Below, piece by piece: positions 45,981 through 54,090 of a DNA stretch of 64,000 nucleotides. Within the stretch, counting starts at the first letter, position 1, and each line of letters starts with the position of its first letter. The position numbers were made by a program, and so were the translations under genes. This stretch comes from Cohnella fermenti (GTDB taxonomy: Bacteria; Bacillota; Bacilli; Paenibacillales; Paenibacillaceae): positions 1-64,000 of the forward strand of contig NZ_SSOB01000005.1 of the NCBI RefSeq assembly GCF_004801405.1, read 5' to 3'. The notes under the pieces are model-generated. The model saw only the letters and a list, made by a program, of their open reading frames with translations, had not been told where the DNA came from and did not search any database.

Positions 45981-47441
45981 TTACGGCGCCGCAATCTGCC
46001 ACTGCTGGTTCGCGCTGCTGCTGCTCGCGTACTGGCCGAGGTCGCTGCCGTTGGCTGTGCGTCCCATGCCGTCGAGGTACAGGCCGGTCGCCGCGTTCTT
46101 CAGGCGGACGTTCGCCCCCGCAGCCACGAGCTGCCACGTCTGGTTGGAGCTGCCGCTGTCCGCGTACTGGGCGGCGGCGCTGCCGTCCGTCGTCCGCCCC
46201 ATGCCGTCCAGATACAAGCCGGTCGCCGCGTTCTTCAGCCGGTAATTGTAGCCCGAAGGCACGAGAACCCATTGCTGGTTCGCGCTGCCGCTGCCCGCGT
46301 ATTGCCCGGCGGCGGCTCCGTTCGTCGTTCGCCCCATGCCGTCGATATACAGGCCGGTCGCCGCGTTCTTGAGCTTGACGTAGATGTTCGCCGGATCGTC
46401 GGAGCCGAGTCCCCAGGCGTAGTGCAGCCGATCGAGGCCGGACGAATTGTTCACGGTCAGATCGATGCTTGAGCCGGTGCCCGACTTGGTCGTCAGGCTG
46501 TAGCCGTCGCCGTCCCGCAGCCCCGGCCAATAGACGCTGCCCATGCCCCAGTCGCGCAATTGCTGGCTGATGCCCCGCACGTAGGCGGTCCAGAGCGAGC
46601 CGCCCGGCGTGTTGTAGTCCTGGAGCGGATACGTCACGTTGTACCGCGAGCTGTAGCCCGCCTGCATCATCGCGCCCCACTCGGTCATGACCGTGCGGGA
46701 GGAATAGCTGCCGACAAGCCCCTTCAGATGATCGGCCCATTGCGCTTCGCTCATATACGGGGAGCTGACGAAGAAGGCGTAATCGTGAACAGCAAGAAGC
46801 GTTCCGTTCAGCCGGGAATCGCAGCCGGGAACCGATACGTTCGTCGCGTATCCGGCCCCGTCCAGAATGACCCTGCCCTTCGGGACGCTCGAATAGTTGG
46901 TCAGCCAGTCGTTGTACAGATTGTTCAGATCCGTGTTGCTGTAGCCGTACGGCTCGTTGATGACCTCGAAGTACAGGTTCGAATTGCCGCCATACTTGTT
47001 GACGACGGTCGTCCACATGCTCCAGAACGCCGTCATGTCCGCGGGCTTGCCGCCGCTGTACGCCCAATAGGCGAGAATAACGTTGCCCTTGGTCAGCGCC
47101 TTGTCGATTGCTCCGGTATACGTGCTCCAATAGCTCGACACGGTCGCCTCGTTGATCGGCATCCGCACCGTATTCGCGCCAAGCTTCGAGACGAACTGGC
47201 CGACGACGCGGTCGGCGACGGTCGCGGCGCTTGCATACGTATCCGTCGAGCTAAGCCCGGATACATAGAGCACGCCGTTCACGAAGTTGTCCCGCTGATC
47301 CGCCCAGTTCACCCCCTTGATCGCATTCGTCGCCGCCTCGGCCGCCTGCGGCTTGCCCGTTCCAAGCCCGCCGACGAGCCCGAACATCAGCGCAAGCAAC
47401 AGGGCGAGCACAAGCGGTTTGCTTCTTCCGACTGCCAACAT
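45981..47441 (-). CDS. Secreted glycoside hydrolase family 5 enzyme with ricin-type lectin domain
   Basis: 486 residues. Signal peptide 1-37 (ends QAAEAA). A GH5 TIM barrel (about 38-335) has the acid/base Glu in FEVINEPYG near residue 162 and the nucleophile Glu in VMTEWGAMM near 253, plus the conserved VRMPINE strand. A C-terminal beta-trefoil (CBM13/ricin B) of three near-identical repeats (KNAATGLY.DGMGRT..., QQW/QTW) covers about 350-485. Retaining endo-glycosidase on an extracellular polysaccharide; subfamily and substrate cannot be fixed from sequence. RBS GGAGGAGG. Last gene of the second sugar locus, behind a palindromic operator. Confidence 0.9.
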   Translation of the reverse strand: MLAVGRSKPLVLALLLALMFGLVGGLGTGKPQAAEAATNAIKGVNWADQRDNFVNGVLYVSGLSSTDTYASAATVADRVVGQFVSKLGANTVRMPINEATVSSYWSTYTGAIDKALTKGNVILAYWAYSGGKPADMTAFWSMWTTVVNKYGGNSNLYFEVINEPYGYSNTDLNNLYNDWLTNYSSVPKGRVILDGAGYATNVSVPGCDSRLNGTLLAVHDYAFFVSSPYMSEAQWADHLKGLVGSYSSRTVMTEWGAMMQAGYSSRYNVTYPLQDYNTPGGSLWTAYVRGISQQLRDWGMGSVYWPGLRDGDGYSLTTKSGTGSSIDLTVNNSSGLDRLHYAWGLGSDDPANIYVKLKNAATGLYIDGMGRTTNGAAAGQYAGSGSANQQWVLVPSGYNYRLKNAATGLYLDGMGRTTDGSAAAQYADSGSSNQTWQLVAAGANVRLKNAATGLYLDGMGRTANGSDLGQYASSSSANQQWQIAAP

Positions 47442-47458
47442 TATTCATTCCTCCTCCA

Positions 47459-47476
47459 ATGTAATAGCGCTTACAT
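47459..47476. promoter_or_regulatory. Palindromic operator (cre/LacI-type) before the GH5 gene
   Basis: ATGTAATAGCGCTTACAT has perfect 6-bp arms around TAGCGC. It resembles a cre box (TGTAAGCG half-site) but with a 2-bp longer centre, so a LacI-family operator or CcpA site. It overlaps the region just upstream of the GH5 RBS. Confidence 0.5.
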
Positions 47477-47568
47477 GTAGAGGATAATAATTTTGGGCCT
47501 GCTTGACATGATCCGATTTTTACTGTTTATAACAGAAATTTGTAATGTTGATAAGCAAACAGGACGAA

Positions 47569-49221
47569 TCAACGGAAGTGCTTCCTGATCAGATAAGCCG
47601 GGGTGCAGCTCCAAGCGTGGCAATAGCTGTTGATCAGGTTGCTGCCGTAGGGCGAGTTGTTCTTGTCGGAAGGGTTGTACACCTCCCAGAACGTGTCCGC
47701 TCCGTCCCGCGCCATCTCCCCCCAGTAGGCGCGCATCTGCTCCAGCGCCTTCTCGCGCCGCCCCGCTGCCAGCAGCGCTTCGACGAGATGATGGAACATA
47801 TACGGCGTCATCGGCCGCACCTCCGGGTTGTCCGCGAACAGCCGGTCGAGCAGCGCCGCGTTCTCTTCGCGGGGCAGCACGTCCGCAAGCACCATCCACA
47901 CCTGCGATGCCCACGATACCTGGCGGCCCGCTCCGCTCGCGAAGAAGCCGGTCTCGGGGTCGCGCAGGTGCTCAAGCGCTGCCGCGGACACCCGGTCGAT
48001 CTGCTTCCGAAGGGCATCCGCTTGCTTCCGATAGGCTTCGGCTTCGGCTTCGGCTTCCGCTTGCGCTTGCGCCTCCTTCCGCTCCTGGGCACTGGCCGTC
48101 TCCCTGCCAGCCCGATCCCCCGAAGCTCCCCCGAGCCAGTCCGCAATCGCGACCGCCCGCTTCATGCCGTAGATCAGCACCGCTTGGGCGGACGCCTGCT
48201 TGTTCAGATCGTCGTGCCAGTCCGTGAAGCAGTACCACGACGGATCGTCCTTGACGAGGCCCCGCTCGTCCAGCCGCTCCAGCGACAGATGCACCTGCTC
48301 CAGCGCAATCGGCCACAGCTCCTCCAGCGTCGCGCGGTCGCCGGACGCCTCGTAATAATCGTGCAGCGCCGCGATGAAGAACAGCGAATAGTCGTACAGA
48401 TAAATATCGTCCGCCGACGGCTCCGGCTTCTCATACACGCAGGCCGACACCTGGCCGCCCGGCAGCCGCAGCCCCGCGAACAGGTACAGGCAGCGCTTGA
48501 CCAAGTCCATATTGCGGAACGTCTCGTAGTTGACGAGCGCCTGCAGGCGCAGGTCCCCGATCCAGAGGCGGCGGTCCCGCTTCGGCCCATCTTCGAATAC
48601 GGTCTGCATACAGTCCTGAAGCGTCCGGACCGAGATCCGATCCAGCTCGCGCAGGTCCTCCGGCACGCTGTCCGGCAGCGCAGGCACCGCCGCCAGGTCC
48701 GCCGAGCTCACCGACGTCACAAACAGTTCGTCGAACGCCACCTTGAACTTGCGGGCCGGCGTCAGCACCTCGACCTTCAGGTAGCGGAAGCTGTAGCGGC
48801 GCGGCAGCGTGTACGTTCCCGGCACGACATCCAGGTTCACGATCTCGTCCTGCAGCCAGGAGCGGTCGAGCCAGCCGTCGTACGTGTCGAAGCTCTCGCC
48901 GATCTCGACGGGCATCTCTCCGAAGATCAGCTTCAGACGCACCGGCGCATCCGCCCGGGCCTCCTCCGACCGAAGCTTGAACGTCAGGTATCCGACCTGA
49001 TGGTCGCCGAAGTCGACGACGAAGCTGTCCCCCTTGGACAATGCCCGCGTGCGAAGAGCTTCGGCCTTCCCCGTCTCCCTAACCTTCCACCCATGCAGCG
49101 CAGTCCGCTCGGCTTCCGCCTCAATGATGCGAACCGGCTCCGCGCGACGCTCGCGCAGCGTCGGCGTCAGGCGCTCCGCCTTTGCCACGAACGCCTGATC
49201 CATGAATGATTGTTGTCTCAT
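47569..49221 (-). CDS. GH78-like (alpha-L-rhamnosidase-type) cytoplasmic enzyme
   Basis: 550 residues without signal peptide. An N-terminal beta-sandwich (about 1-195) is followed by an (alpha/alpha)6 barrel with the GH78 general-acid motif EDGPKRDRRLWIGDL and the later WYCFTDWHDDLNKQ segment. It is short for GH78 (usually 900 or more), lacking the extra beta domains. An unusual charged Ala/Glu/Lys/Gln insert (AQERKEAQAQAEAEAEAEAY) interrupts the barrel near residue 390. It probably removes a terminal rhamnose-like or related sugar from imported oligosaccharides. Start after AGGGAGGGCGG. It follows the two permease genes by 22 bp, so it is in their operon. Confidence 0.85.
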   Translation of the reverse strand: MRQQSFMDQAFVAKAERLTPTLRERRAEPVRIIEAEAERTALHGWKVRETGKAEALRTRALSKGDSFVVDFGDHQVGYLTFKLRSEEARADAPVRLKLIFGEMPVEIGESFDTYDGWLDRSWLQDEIVNLDVVPGTYTLPRRYSFRYLKVEVLTPARKFKVAFDELFVTSVSSADLAAVPALPDSVPEDLRELDRISVRTLQDCMQTVFEDGPKRDRRLWIGDLRLQALVNYETFRNMDLVKRCLYLFAGLRLPGGQVSACVYEKPEPSADDIYLYDYSLFFIAALHDYYEASGDRATLEELWPIALEQVHLSLERLDERGLVKDDPSWYCFTDWHDDLNKQASAQAVLIYGMKRAVAIADWLGGASGDRAGRETASAQERKEAQAQAEAEAEAEAYRKQADALRKQIDRVSAAALEHLRDPETGFFASGAGRQVSWASQVWMVLADVLPREENAALLDRLFADNPEVRPMTPYMFHHLVEALLAAGRREKALEQMRAYWGEMARDGADTFWEVYNPSDKNNSPYGSNLINSYCHAWSCTPAYLIRKHFR

Positions 49222-49243
49222 GCTGTCCGCCCTCCCTTAATCC

Positions 49244-50083
49244 TTATCCCTTGACCGAACCGACCGTCAGGCCGCCGATGAAGTACTTCTGCAGGAACAG
49301 GAACGCCGCAAGCAGCGGAAGCACGCACAGAATACAAGCCGCGAACAGCACGTTCCACTGCGCCGGGTTCTGCTGGTCCCCGAGGAAGCCGAGCATCGCG
49401 ACCGGAATCGGCGATTCCGACGCCTTCGTGATGAACACCATATTGAAGAAGTAATCGTTCCAGATCCAGACGCCCTGCGTGATGACGACGGACACCGTAA
49501 CCGGCAGGATAAGCGGGAAAACAATAATCCAGAACCGCCGGAACAGCCCCGCCCCGTCCAGGTGCGCCGCCTCCTCCATCTCCTCGGGCACGCTGCTGCG
49601 GATGAAGCCCGTATAGAGGAACGTCGAGAACGGCAGGCTGCACGTGATGAACATGAGAATCGGCGTGTATTGGTTCATCGGAATGCCCAGGTCCTTGATC
49701 ATCTGAATGATCGGGATGAGCACCATCTGCCCCGGCACGACAAGCCCCGACAGGAAGAACAGGTACAGGAACTTGCTTGTCTTGCTGCGGATGCGCGCCA
49801 TCGGGTAGGCGGCCATCGCCGCGAGCAGAACGACGAACACGACGGACACGCCCGTGAGAATGACGCTGTTGAGCAGCGCCGTAGGGAAGTGCATCCTCTC
49901 GAACGCGGAGCGGAAGCTTGTCATCGAGAACTCGTTGAACCAGTCGAGCGGATTGGTCATGTTGCCGGGGGACCGCAGGGAGCTGGAGACGACGATGAGC
50001 AGCGGCGCCAGGTTGACGAACGCGATCAGGATAATGAGCACATGGGTGAAAACGCTGCGCGTACGGCTGACGGAGTCCGTCAT
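49244..50083 (-). CDS. Sugar ABC transporter permease (CUT1, MalG-like)
   Basis: 279 residues, six predicted helices, EAA loop EEAAHLDGAGLFRRFWIIVFP and C-terminus QKYFIGGLTVGSVKG typical of MalG-type subunits. ATG overlaps the stop of the partner permease (ATGA). Forms the membrane channel with it; ATPase supplied from elsewhere. Confidence 0.93.
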   Translation of the reverse strand: MTDSVSRTRSVFTHVLIILIAFVNLAPLLIVVSSSLRSPGNMTNPLDWFNEFSMTSFRSAFERMHFPTALLNSVILTGVSVVFVVLLAAMAAYPMARIRSKTSKFLYLFFLSGLVVPGQMVLIPIIQMIKDLGIPMNQYTPILMFITCSLPFSTFLYTGFIRSSVPEEMEEAAHLDGAGLFRRFWIIVFPLILPVTVSVVITQGVWIWNDYFFNMVFITKASESPIPVAMLGFLGDQQNPAQWNVLFAACILCVLPLLAAFLFLQKYFIGGLTVGSVKG

Positions 50084-50961
50084 GCGGACACCTCCTTGCG
50101 ATTCAGAGTAAGGACGAACGCGGCCGTAATGACGATAATGATGGCGAACGAGATAATGCCCAGCGCGGAGGCTTTGCCGAATAGCTGCTCGGTGAACGCC
50201 ATTTTGTAGATGGCGAAGATGAGCGTGTTCGTCGACGTGCCCGGCCCGCCGTTCGTCATGATGTACGAGTAGTCGAATGCCTTCAGGCCGTTGATGACGC
50301 TCAGCGTGACGTTAATGGTAACGGAGGTGGCGAGCAGCGGGATCTTGATGAAGCGTACGAGGCTCCAGCGACCGGCGCCGTCGATCTTGCCCGCTTCGAT
50401 CAGGTCCTGCGGAACGGTCTGCAAGCCCGCCAGGAAGATGATCGTGCTTGTGCCGATGTTCTTCCAGATATCGACGGCGATGATCGAATAGAGCGCCTTG
50501 TCGTAGCTGCCGAGGAAGTTCGTATCGATGCCGGTGAAGCCAAGCTTATTCAAGAGAGAGGCGATCAGTCCTTCGTCGGGCATATAGATGTAGCTCCAGA
50601 TGAACCCGACCACGATGGCGCTGAACAAGGTGGGAATGTAGAACGCCGACCGGTACAGACCTTTCGCTCGAATATTCGCATTTAATAAGAAGGCCAGCGC
50701 GAGGGCAATGATATTGCCGAGGACAACGCTGATGAACGTGTACAGAAGCGTGTTCTTGATCGAGACGCCGAGAATCTCTTCATGGGCGAGCGTCTTGAAG
50801 TTGTCGAAGCCGATGTAGCTGAACTGCTGCACGTAGCCGTTGTAGTCGGTGACGCTGTATTGGAACAGCTTGAGAATCGGGAAGATCCAGAACAGCAGGT
50901 AGAAAATCAGCGCGGGAAGCACGAACAAATACATCGTTCTGGTCATGACGGCGCGATTCAT
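50080..50961 (-). CDS. Sugar ABC transporter permease (CUT1, UgpA/MalF-like)
   Basis: 293 residues, six predicted helices, EAA loop IEAGKIDGAGRWSLVRFIKIP and conserved GFIWSYIYMPDEGLI-type loop of UgpA/MsmF permeases. RBS AGGAGG about 10 bases before the ATG. It is second in the order binding protein-permease-permease-GH78-GH5, separated from the binding-protein gene by a hairpin. Confidence 0.93.
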   Translation of the reverse strand: MNRAVMTRTMYLFVLPALIFYLLFWIFPILKLFQYSVTDYNGYVQQFSYIGFDNFKTLAHEEILGVSIKNTLLYTFISVVLGNIIALALAFLLNANIRAKGLYRSAFYIPTLFSAIVVGFIWSYIYMPDEGLIASLLNKLGFTGIDTNFLGSYDKALYSIIAVDIWKNIGTSTIIFLAGLQTVPQDLIEAGKIDGAGRWSLVRFIKIPLLATSVTINVTLSVINGLKAFDYSYIMTNGGPGTSTNTLIFAIYKMAFTEQLFGKASALGIISFAIIIVITAAFVLTLNRKEVSA

Positions 50962-51011
50962 GGATGTGTGGCCTCCTATCTTCGTATCCTATCCGGGGAA
51001 CGGGAATGGCA

Positions 51012-51037
51012 TCAAGGGAGGATCGGACCTCCCTTGA
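51012..51037 (-). promoter_or_regulatory. Intergenic hairpin after the sugar-binding protein gene
   Basis: TCAAGGGAGG and CCTCCCTTGA form a perfect 10-bp stem with a 6-base loop and no T-run, between the binding-protein stop and the first permease. Such stems commonly lower permease expression relative to the binding protein. Confidence 0.65.
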
Positions 51038-51070
51038 CGCTCCCTTCTCTATGTGGCTATACGGACTCGC

Positions 51071-52447
51071 TTACTTGTTCAGCTCGTCGTACTTGGATTG
51101 CATCGCCTTCGCCACGTCCTCGGCCGTCGTCTTCTTGCCGCCGATGATCTCGGAGAACTTCGTCTGCATCGCGTCGCTGACGCCAGCCGGCCACATCTGG
51201 TTGGAGAAGTAGTAGGCGTTGCCGGTCGATTGGATCTCGGCCAGCGTGTCGTTAAAGATCGCGTTCGGCGTCGTCAGGCCGGTGTAGACCGGGATCGACG
51301 TGTTGGATGCCGCCCACGCCTCGAACAGCGGGGACGAGCCGTCGAACATGTACTCGAACACTTGCTTCGCGGCATCGAGGTTCTTCGAGCTTGCGTTGAT
51401 CGCGTAGCCCGCCGCCGTGGAGGCGGAAGCGTACACCGGCTGACCGGCGTCGTTGCCCGGCAGGGAGAAGAAGCCGCGCTCGAACTCGGCTGCGCCTTGC
51501 GCCGTCACGCCCGGCAGGTCCCACGTGCCCGTGAAGATCATCGCGGCCTTGCCGTCAACGAACTGCTGCATCGCTTGCGCGCTTGCCATGCCGAGGGAGT
51601 TCTTCGACACGTACCCGTTGTCGTAAAGCTCCTTGTACTGGTTGATCGTCTTGATCCAGCCCGCATCGGAGAAGTGGGTGTCGCCCGTCTGCAGCTTCGT
51701 GTCGAACTCCGGATCGGCCGGGTACACCGAGTTGGCCGCGAGCTGGTACATGCCGAACTGAATAACCCACGGGTCCTTGTCGCCCATCGTGATCGGCGTG
51801 ACGCCCGCCGCCTTCAGCTTCTCGGACGCTTCGAGGAAGCTCGGCCAGTCCTTCGGCAGCTCGGTGATGCCGGCTTGCTCGAACAGCGACTTGTTGTAGT
51901 AGACGCCGAGAATGTCCATGCCCTTCGACACCGCGTACGGCTTGCCTTCGTAGCTCATGTCGTTCTTGGCGGAGGCGCTGAAGTTATCCCAGAACGTCAG
52001 GTCGGACAGATCGGCCGCGTAGCCGGCCTTCGCGACTTCGATCGCGCCCATGTTCGCCAGCTTCGGGAACACCGTGAAGAAGTCCGGACCTTCGCCGGAA
52101 GCGAGCTTCGCCTTGACCGCCGTGTAGTATTGGTCATCCGGCAGCTTCTGCACTTCGAGCGTCACGTTCGGGAACTTCTCCTTGACGAGCTTCGGCAGCG
52201 TGTCGAGCTCGAAGTCCTCGCCGTCGGCGGCCTTGGAGCCGGACAGCAGCATCGTCAGCGTCACGGGCTTGCTCGTGTCGGTGCTTGCGCTTGCGCTCGC
52301 CGTTGCCGAGGAGCCGGCGGAAGCGGAGGCGGAGGCGGACGGGCTGCTCGAGGCGTCATTATTGTTGTTGCTGCCGCATGCGCTCAAGGAAGCGACGGCC
52401 AGGGAGGCCAAGGTGATGCCGGCGACTTTTTTCTTCCAATTATTCAT
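51071..52447 (-). CDS. Extracellular sugar-binding lipoprotein (CUT1 family)
   Basis: 458 residues. Signal peptide with lipobox SLSAC, a low-complexity Asn/Ser/Ala tether (about 25-60), then a family-1 solute-binding domain (GEGPDFFTVFPKLANMG, GVYYNKSLFEQAGITELPKDW, MIFTGTWDLPG). Start 52447 gives a normal lipoprotein signal and follows AGGGGGA; a longer in-frame start at 52510 would put 21 extra residues before the signal and has no RBS. First gene of the second sugar operon. It captures the substrate for the two downstream permeases; the cargo is presumably made by the GH5 enzyme. Confidence 0.92.
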   Translation of the reverse strand: MNNWKKKVAGITLASLAVASLSACGSNNNNDASSSPSASASASAGSSATASASASTDTSKPVTLTMLLSGSKAADGEDFELDTLPKLVKEKFPNVTLEVQKLPDDQYYTAVKAKLASGEGPDFFTVFPKLANMGAIEVAKAGYAADLSDLTFWDNFSASAKNDMSYEGKPYAVSKGMDILGVYYNKSLFEQAGITELPKDWPSFLEASEKLKAAGVTPITMGDKDPWVIQFGMYQLAANSVYPADPEFDTKLQTGDTHFSDAGWIKTINQYKELYDNGYVSKNSLGMASAQAMQQFVDGKAAMIFTGTWDLPGVTAQGAAEFERGFFSLPGNDAGQPVYASASTAAGYAINASSKNLDAAKQVFEYMFDGSSPLFEAWAASNTSIPVYTGLTTPNAIFNDTLAEIQSTGNAYYFSNQMWPAGVSDAMQTKFSEIIGGKKTTAEDVAKAMQSKYDELNK

Positions 52448-52611
52448 TTTGCGAATCCCCCTATGTGTTGAGTGAAGTAGACGAGCGAAGAGCTGGAATC
52501 TCGTTGACATCTCTCATTGTAAGGGGTTGCACCGCCAGCCATAAGCGCATGCTTTTTTGGCTTGGCACCGGATTTTTTAGGTCGGGGCGGCGACAACAGC
52601 TCATTCCCCTC

Positions 52612-52796
52612 GATGTGTGGCAGCCAGTGCCGCTCTTGAGGGCGCCGTCGCGCTTTCCCGGCAATGTGTGGCAGCCAGTGCCGCTCTTGAGGGCGCCGTC
52701 GAGCTATCCCGGCAATGTGTGGCAGCCAGTGCCGCTCTTGAGATCGCCGTCGCGCTTTCCCGGCAATGTGTGGCAGCCAGTGCCGCTCTTTAGCCA
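52612..52796. repeat. Array 2: four 51-bp tandem repeats with inverted repeat
   Basis: Units start at 52612, 52663, 52714 and 52765. Each opens with AATGTGTGG (GATGTGTGG in the first), continues with the small inverted repeat GGCA-GCCAG-TGCC, then CGCTCTTGAGGGCGCCGTCG and CTTTCCCGGC. Same period and same head as the array at 25518 but different arms. It lies in the divergent region between two binding-protein genes. Confidence 0.9.
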
Positions 52797-52920
52797 ACTT
52801 TGCGCTCGAACCCTCATGTACGCAGTCTGGCCACTCTCCTTAACCAATCTCGGCTCTCGTTACCCCATGTGCTCAGTCTGATTACTCCTGAACCGACTCC
52901 GCGCTCTCGCCTCGCCCGGT
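52797..52920. repeat. Degenerate continuation of array 2
   Basis: CATGTACGCAGTCTGG at 52815 and CATGTGCTCAGTCTGA at 52866 recur exactly 51 bp apart, close to the phase of array 2, followed by ACTCTCCTTAACC / ACTCCTGAACCG. Looks like an older, decayed version of the same repeat type. Confidence 0.5.
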
Positions 52921-52967
52921 ATTTTCCACAAATCCCGGTTTTCTCGACACAAATCTCGGGTTCGCAC

Positions 52968-52996
52968 TTGCTTATCTCCCTATTATTCTCTATAAT
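52968..52996 (+). promoter_or_regulatory. SigA-type promoter of the iron-binding lipoprotein gene
   Basis: TTGCTT (-35, 52968-52973), 17-bp spacer, perfect TATAAT (-10, 52991-52996), about 60 bases upstream of the start codon. Confidence 0.75.
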
Positions 52997-53007
52997 GTTT
53001 CCGTTCT

Positions 53008-53022
53008 TGAGAACCGTTATCA
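53008..53022 (+). promoter_or_regulatory. Fur-box-like operator
   Basis: TGAGAACCGTTATCA is a 7-1-7 inverted repeat close to the Bacillus Fur consensus TGATAATNATTATCA (11 of 14 positions). It begins about five bases after the predicted transcription start, a typical repressor position, and precedes an iron-uptake type gene. Confidence 0.65.
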
Positions 53023-53056
53023 CGAATGCAATCTACTACGGAATGGGAGTCTGAGA

Positions 53057-54019
53057 ATGAGAAGAACAGCATCGTTCCTGCTTGCTGCCGTCATGTTGAC
53101 CGTCCTGCTGGCGGCTTGCGGCAATTCGAACAACAATGTTGCGAGCGACGTTTATCCTTCGGGAAGTGCGCAGTCGTCCGCTCCGGCTGCCGAGACGAAG
53201 ACGTACACGGATTACAAGGGTCGGGAAGTCGAAGTGCCGGTTGAGCCGCAACGTATCGTCTATATCGGAAGCAATCCCGGCGACCTGCTCGCCATCGGCG
53301 TCAAGCCGATCGGCGCTTCGCTCAGCGTCATTGCCAGCCAAGTTGCCTATCCGGATCTGCTGGACGGCATCGAGGATGTCGGCTATCCGTATTCCGCCGA
53401 GAAGGTGCTCGCTATGCAGCCCGATCTGATTCTGTTCGACGACTGGGACGAGGCGGGCATCGAGCCGCTCAGCAAGATTGCGCCGACAGTTGTCGTCGGG
53501 CTCGACGGCACGTTCCCGACCGAAGAGCGAGTCACCCGGATCGCGGAGCTGCTCGGCCGCGGCGAAGCCGCGACGCAATGGTTCGACGCTTACGAGAAGA
53601 AGGCCAAAGCCGCCCAAGAGTACCTGAACCTGACGGGCGAAGAGACGGCCACTTCCCTGCTCATTCTCGGCGCGGACCTGTACGTGATGGGCAACAAGGG
53701 GCTTAACGCGACGCTCTACGGCAAGCTCGGCTTCAAGCCGGCCGCAGGCGTTCAGAAGCTGATCGACGGGGACGAGCGGTTCGTCGACGTGTCCGACGAA
53801 GTGCTTCCCGATTACATCGGATCGACGATCTTCGCGCTCTCCGATACGACCGAAGAGACGAGCGCAAGACAGACGAAGCTGACGGACAGCCAAGTATGGA
53901 AGACGATCCCCGCCGTTCAGGAAGGCCGCGTCTACTGGCTCGACAGCATGTACAACTTCGACGATCCGATCACGCAGGATCGGTTGATCGACAAGATCGT
54001 GAACATCATGAACCAGTAA
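53057..54019 (+). CDS. Iron-siderophore-type ABC transporter binding lipoprotein (FecB/FhuD family)
   Basis: 320 residues. Signal peptide with lipobox LLAAC, short Asn/Ser/Ala tether, then a periplasmic-binding-protein type III fold: YKGREVEVPVEPQRIVYIG, GVKPIGAS, VLAMQPDLILFDDWDE, and a C-terminal lobe ending in KIVNIMN. It should bind a ferric siderophore or haem outside the membrane. Start ATG follows GGGAG. Promoter and Fur-like box upstream indicate iron-repressed expression. No permease or ATPase gene is next to it, so it must work with a transporter encoded elsewhere. A strong terminator follows immediately. Confidence 0.92.
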   Translation: MRRTASFLLAAVMLTVLLAACGNSNNNVASDVYPSGSAQSSAPAAETKTYTDYKGREVEVPVEPQRIVYIGSNPGDLLAIGVKPIGASLSVIASQVAYPDLLDGIEDVGYPYSAEKVLAMQPDLILFDDWDEAGIEPLSKIAPTVVVGLDGTFPTEERVTRIAELLGRGEAATQWFDAYEKKAKAAQEYLNLTGEETATSLLILGADLYVMGNKGLNATLYGKLGFKPAAGVQKLIDGDERFVDVSDEVLPDYIGSTIFALSDTTEETSARQTKLTDSQVWKTIPAVQEGRVYWLDSMYNFDDPITQDRLIDKIVNIMNQ

Positions 54020-54029
54020 TCGTTGGACC

Positions 54030-54083
54030 AAAAACACGCCATCCAGCTCCGAACCTCGGTGCGAGATGGCGTGTTTGTTTTTA
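54030..54083. terminator. Bidirectional Rho-independent terminator
   Basis: AAACACGCCAT (54032-54042) and ATGGCGTGTTT (54066-54076) form a perfect 11-bp stem; GTTTTT follows on the plus strand and GTTTTTGG on the minus strand. It serves the lipoprotein gene (+) and the SLH gene (-), which converge here. Confidence 0.92.
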
Positions 54084-54090
54084 ATCGTTT

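Noticed and set aside
52444..52797. 117-codon frame encoding ERHWLPHIAGKARRRPQ repeats
   Set aside because: It is array 2 translated and overlaps the promoter and RBS region of the binding-protein gene.
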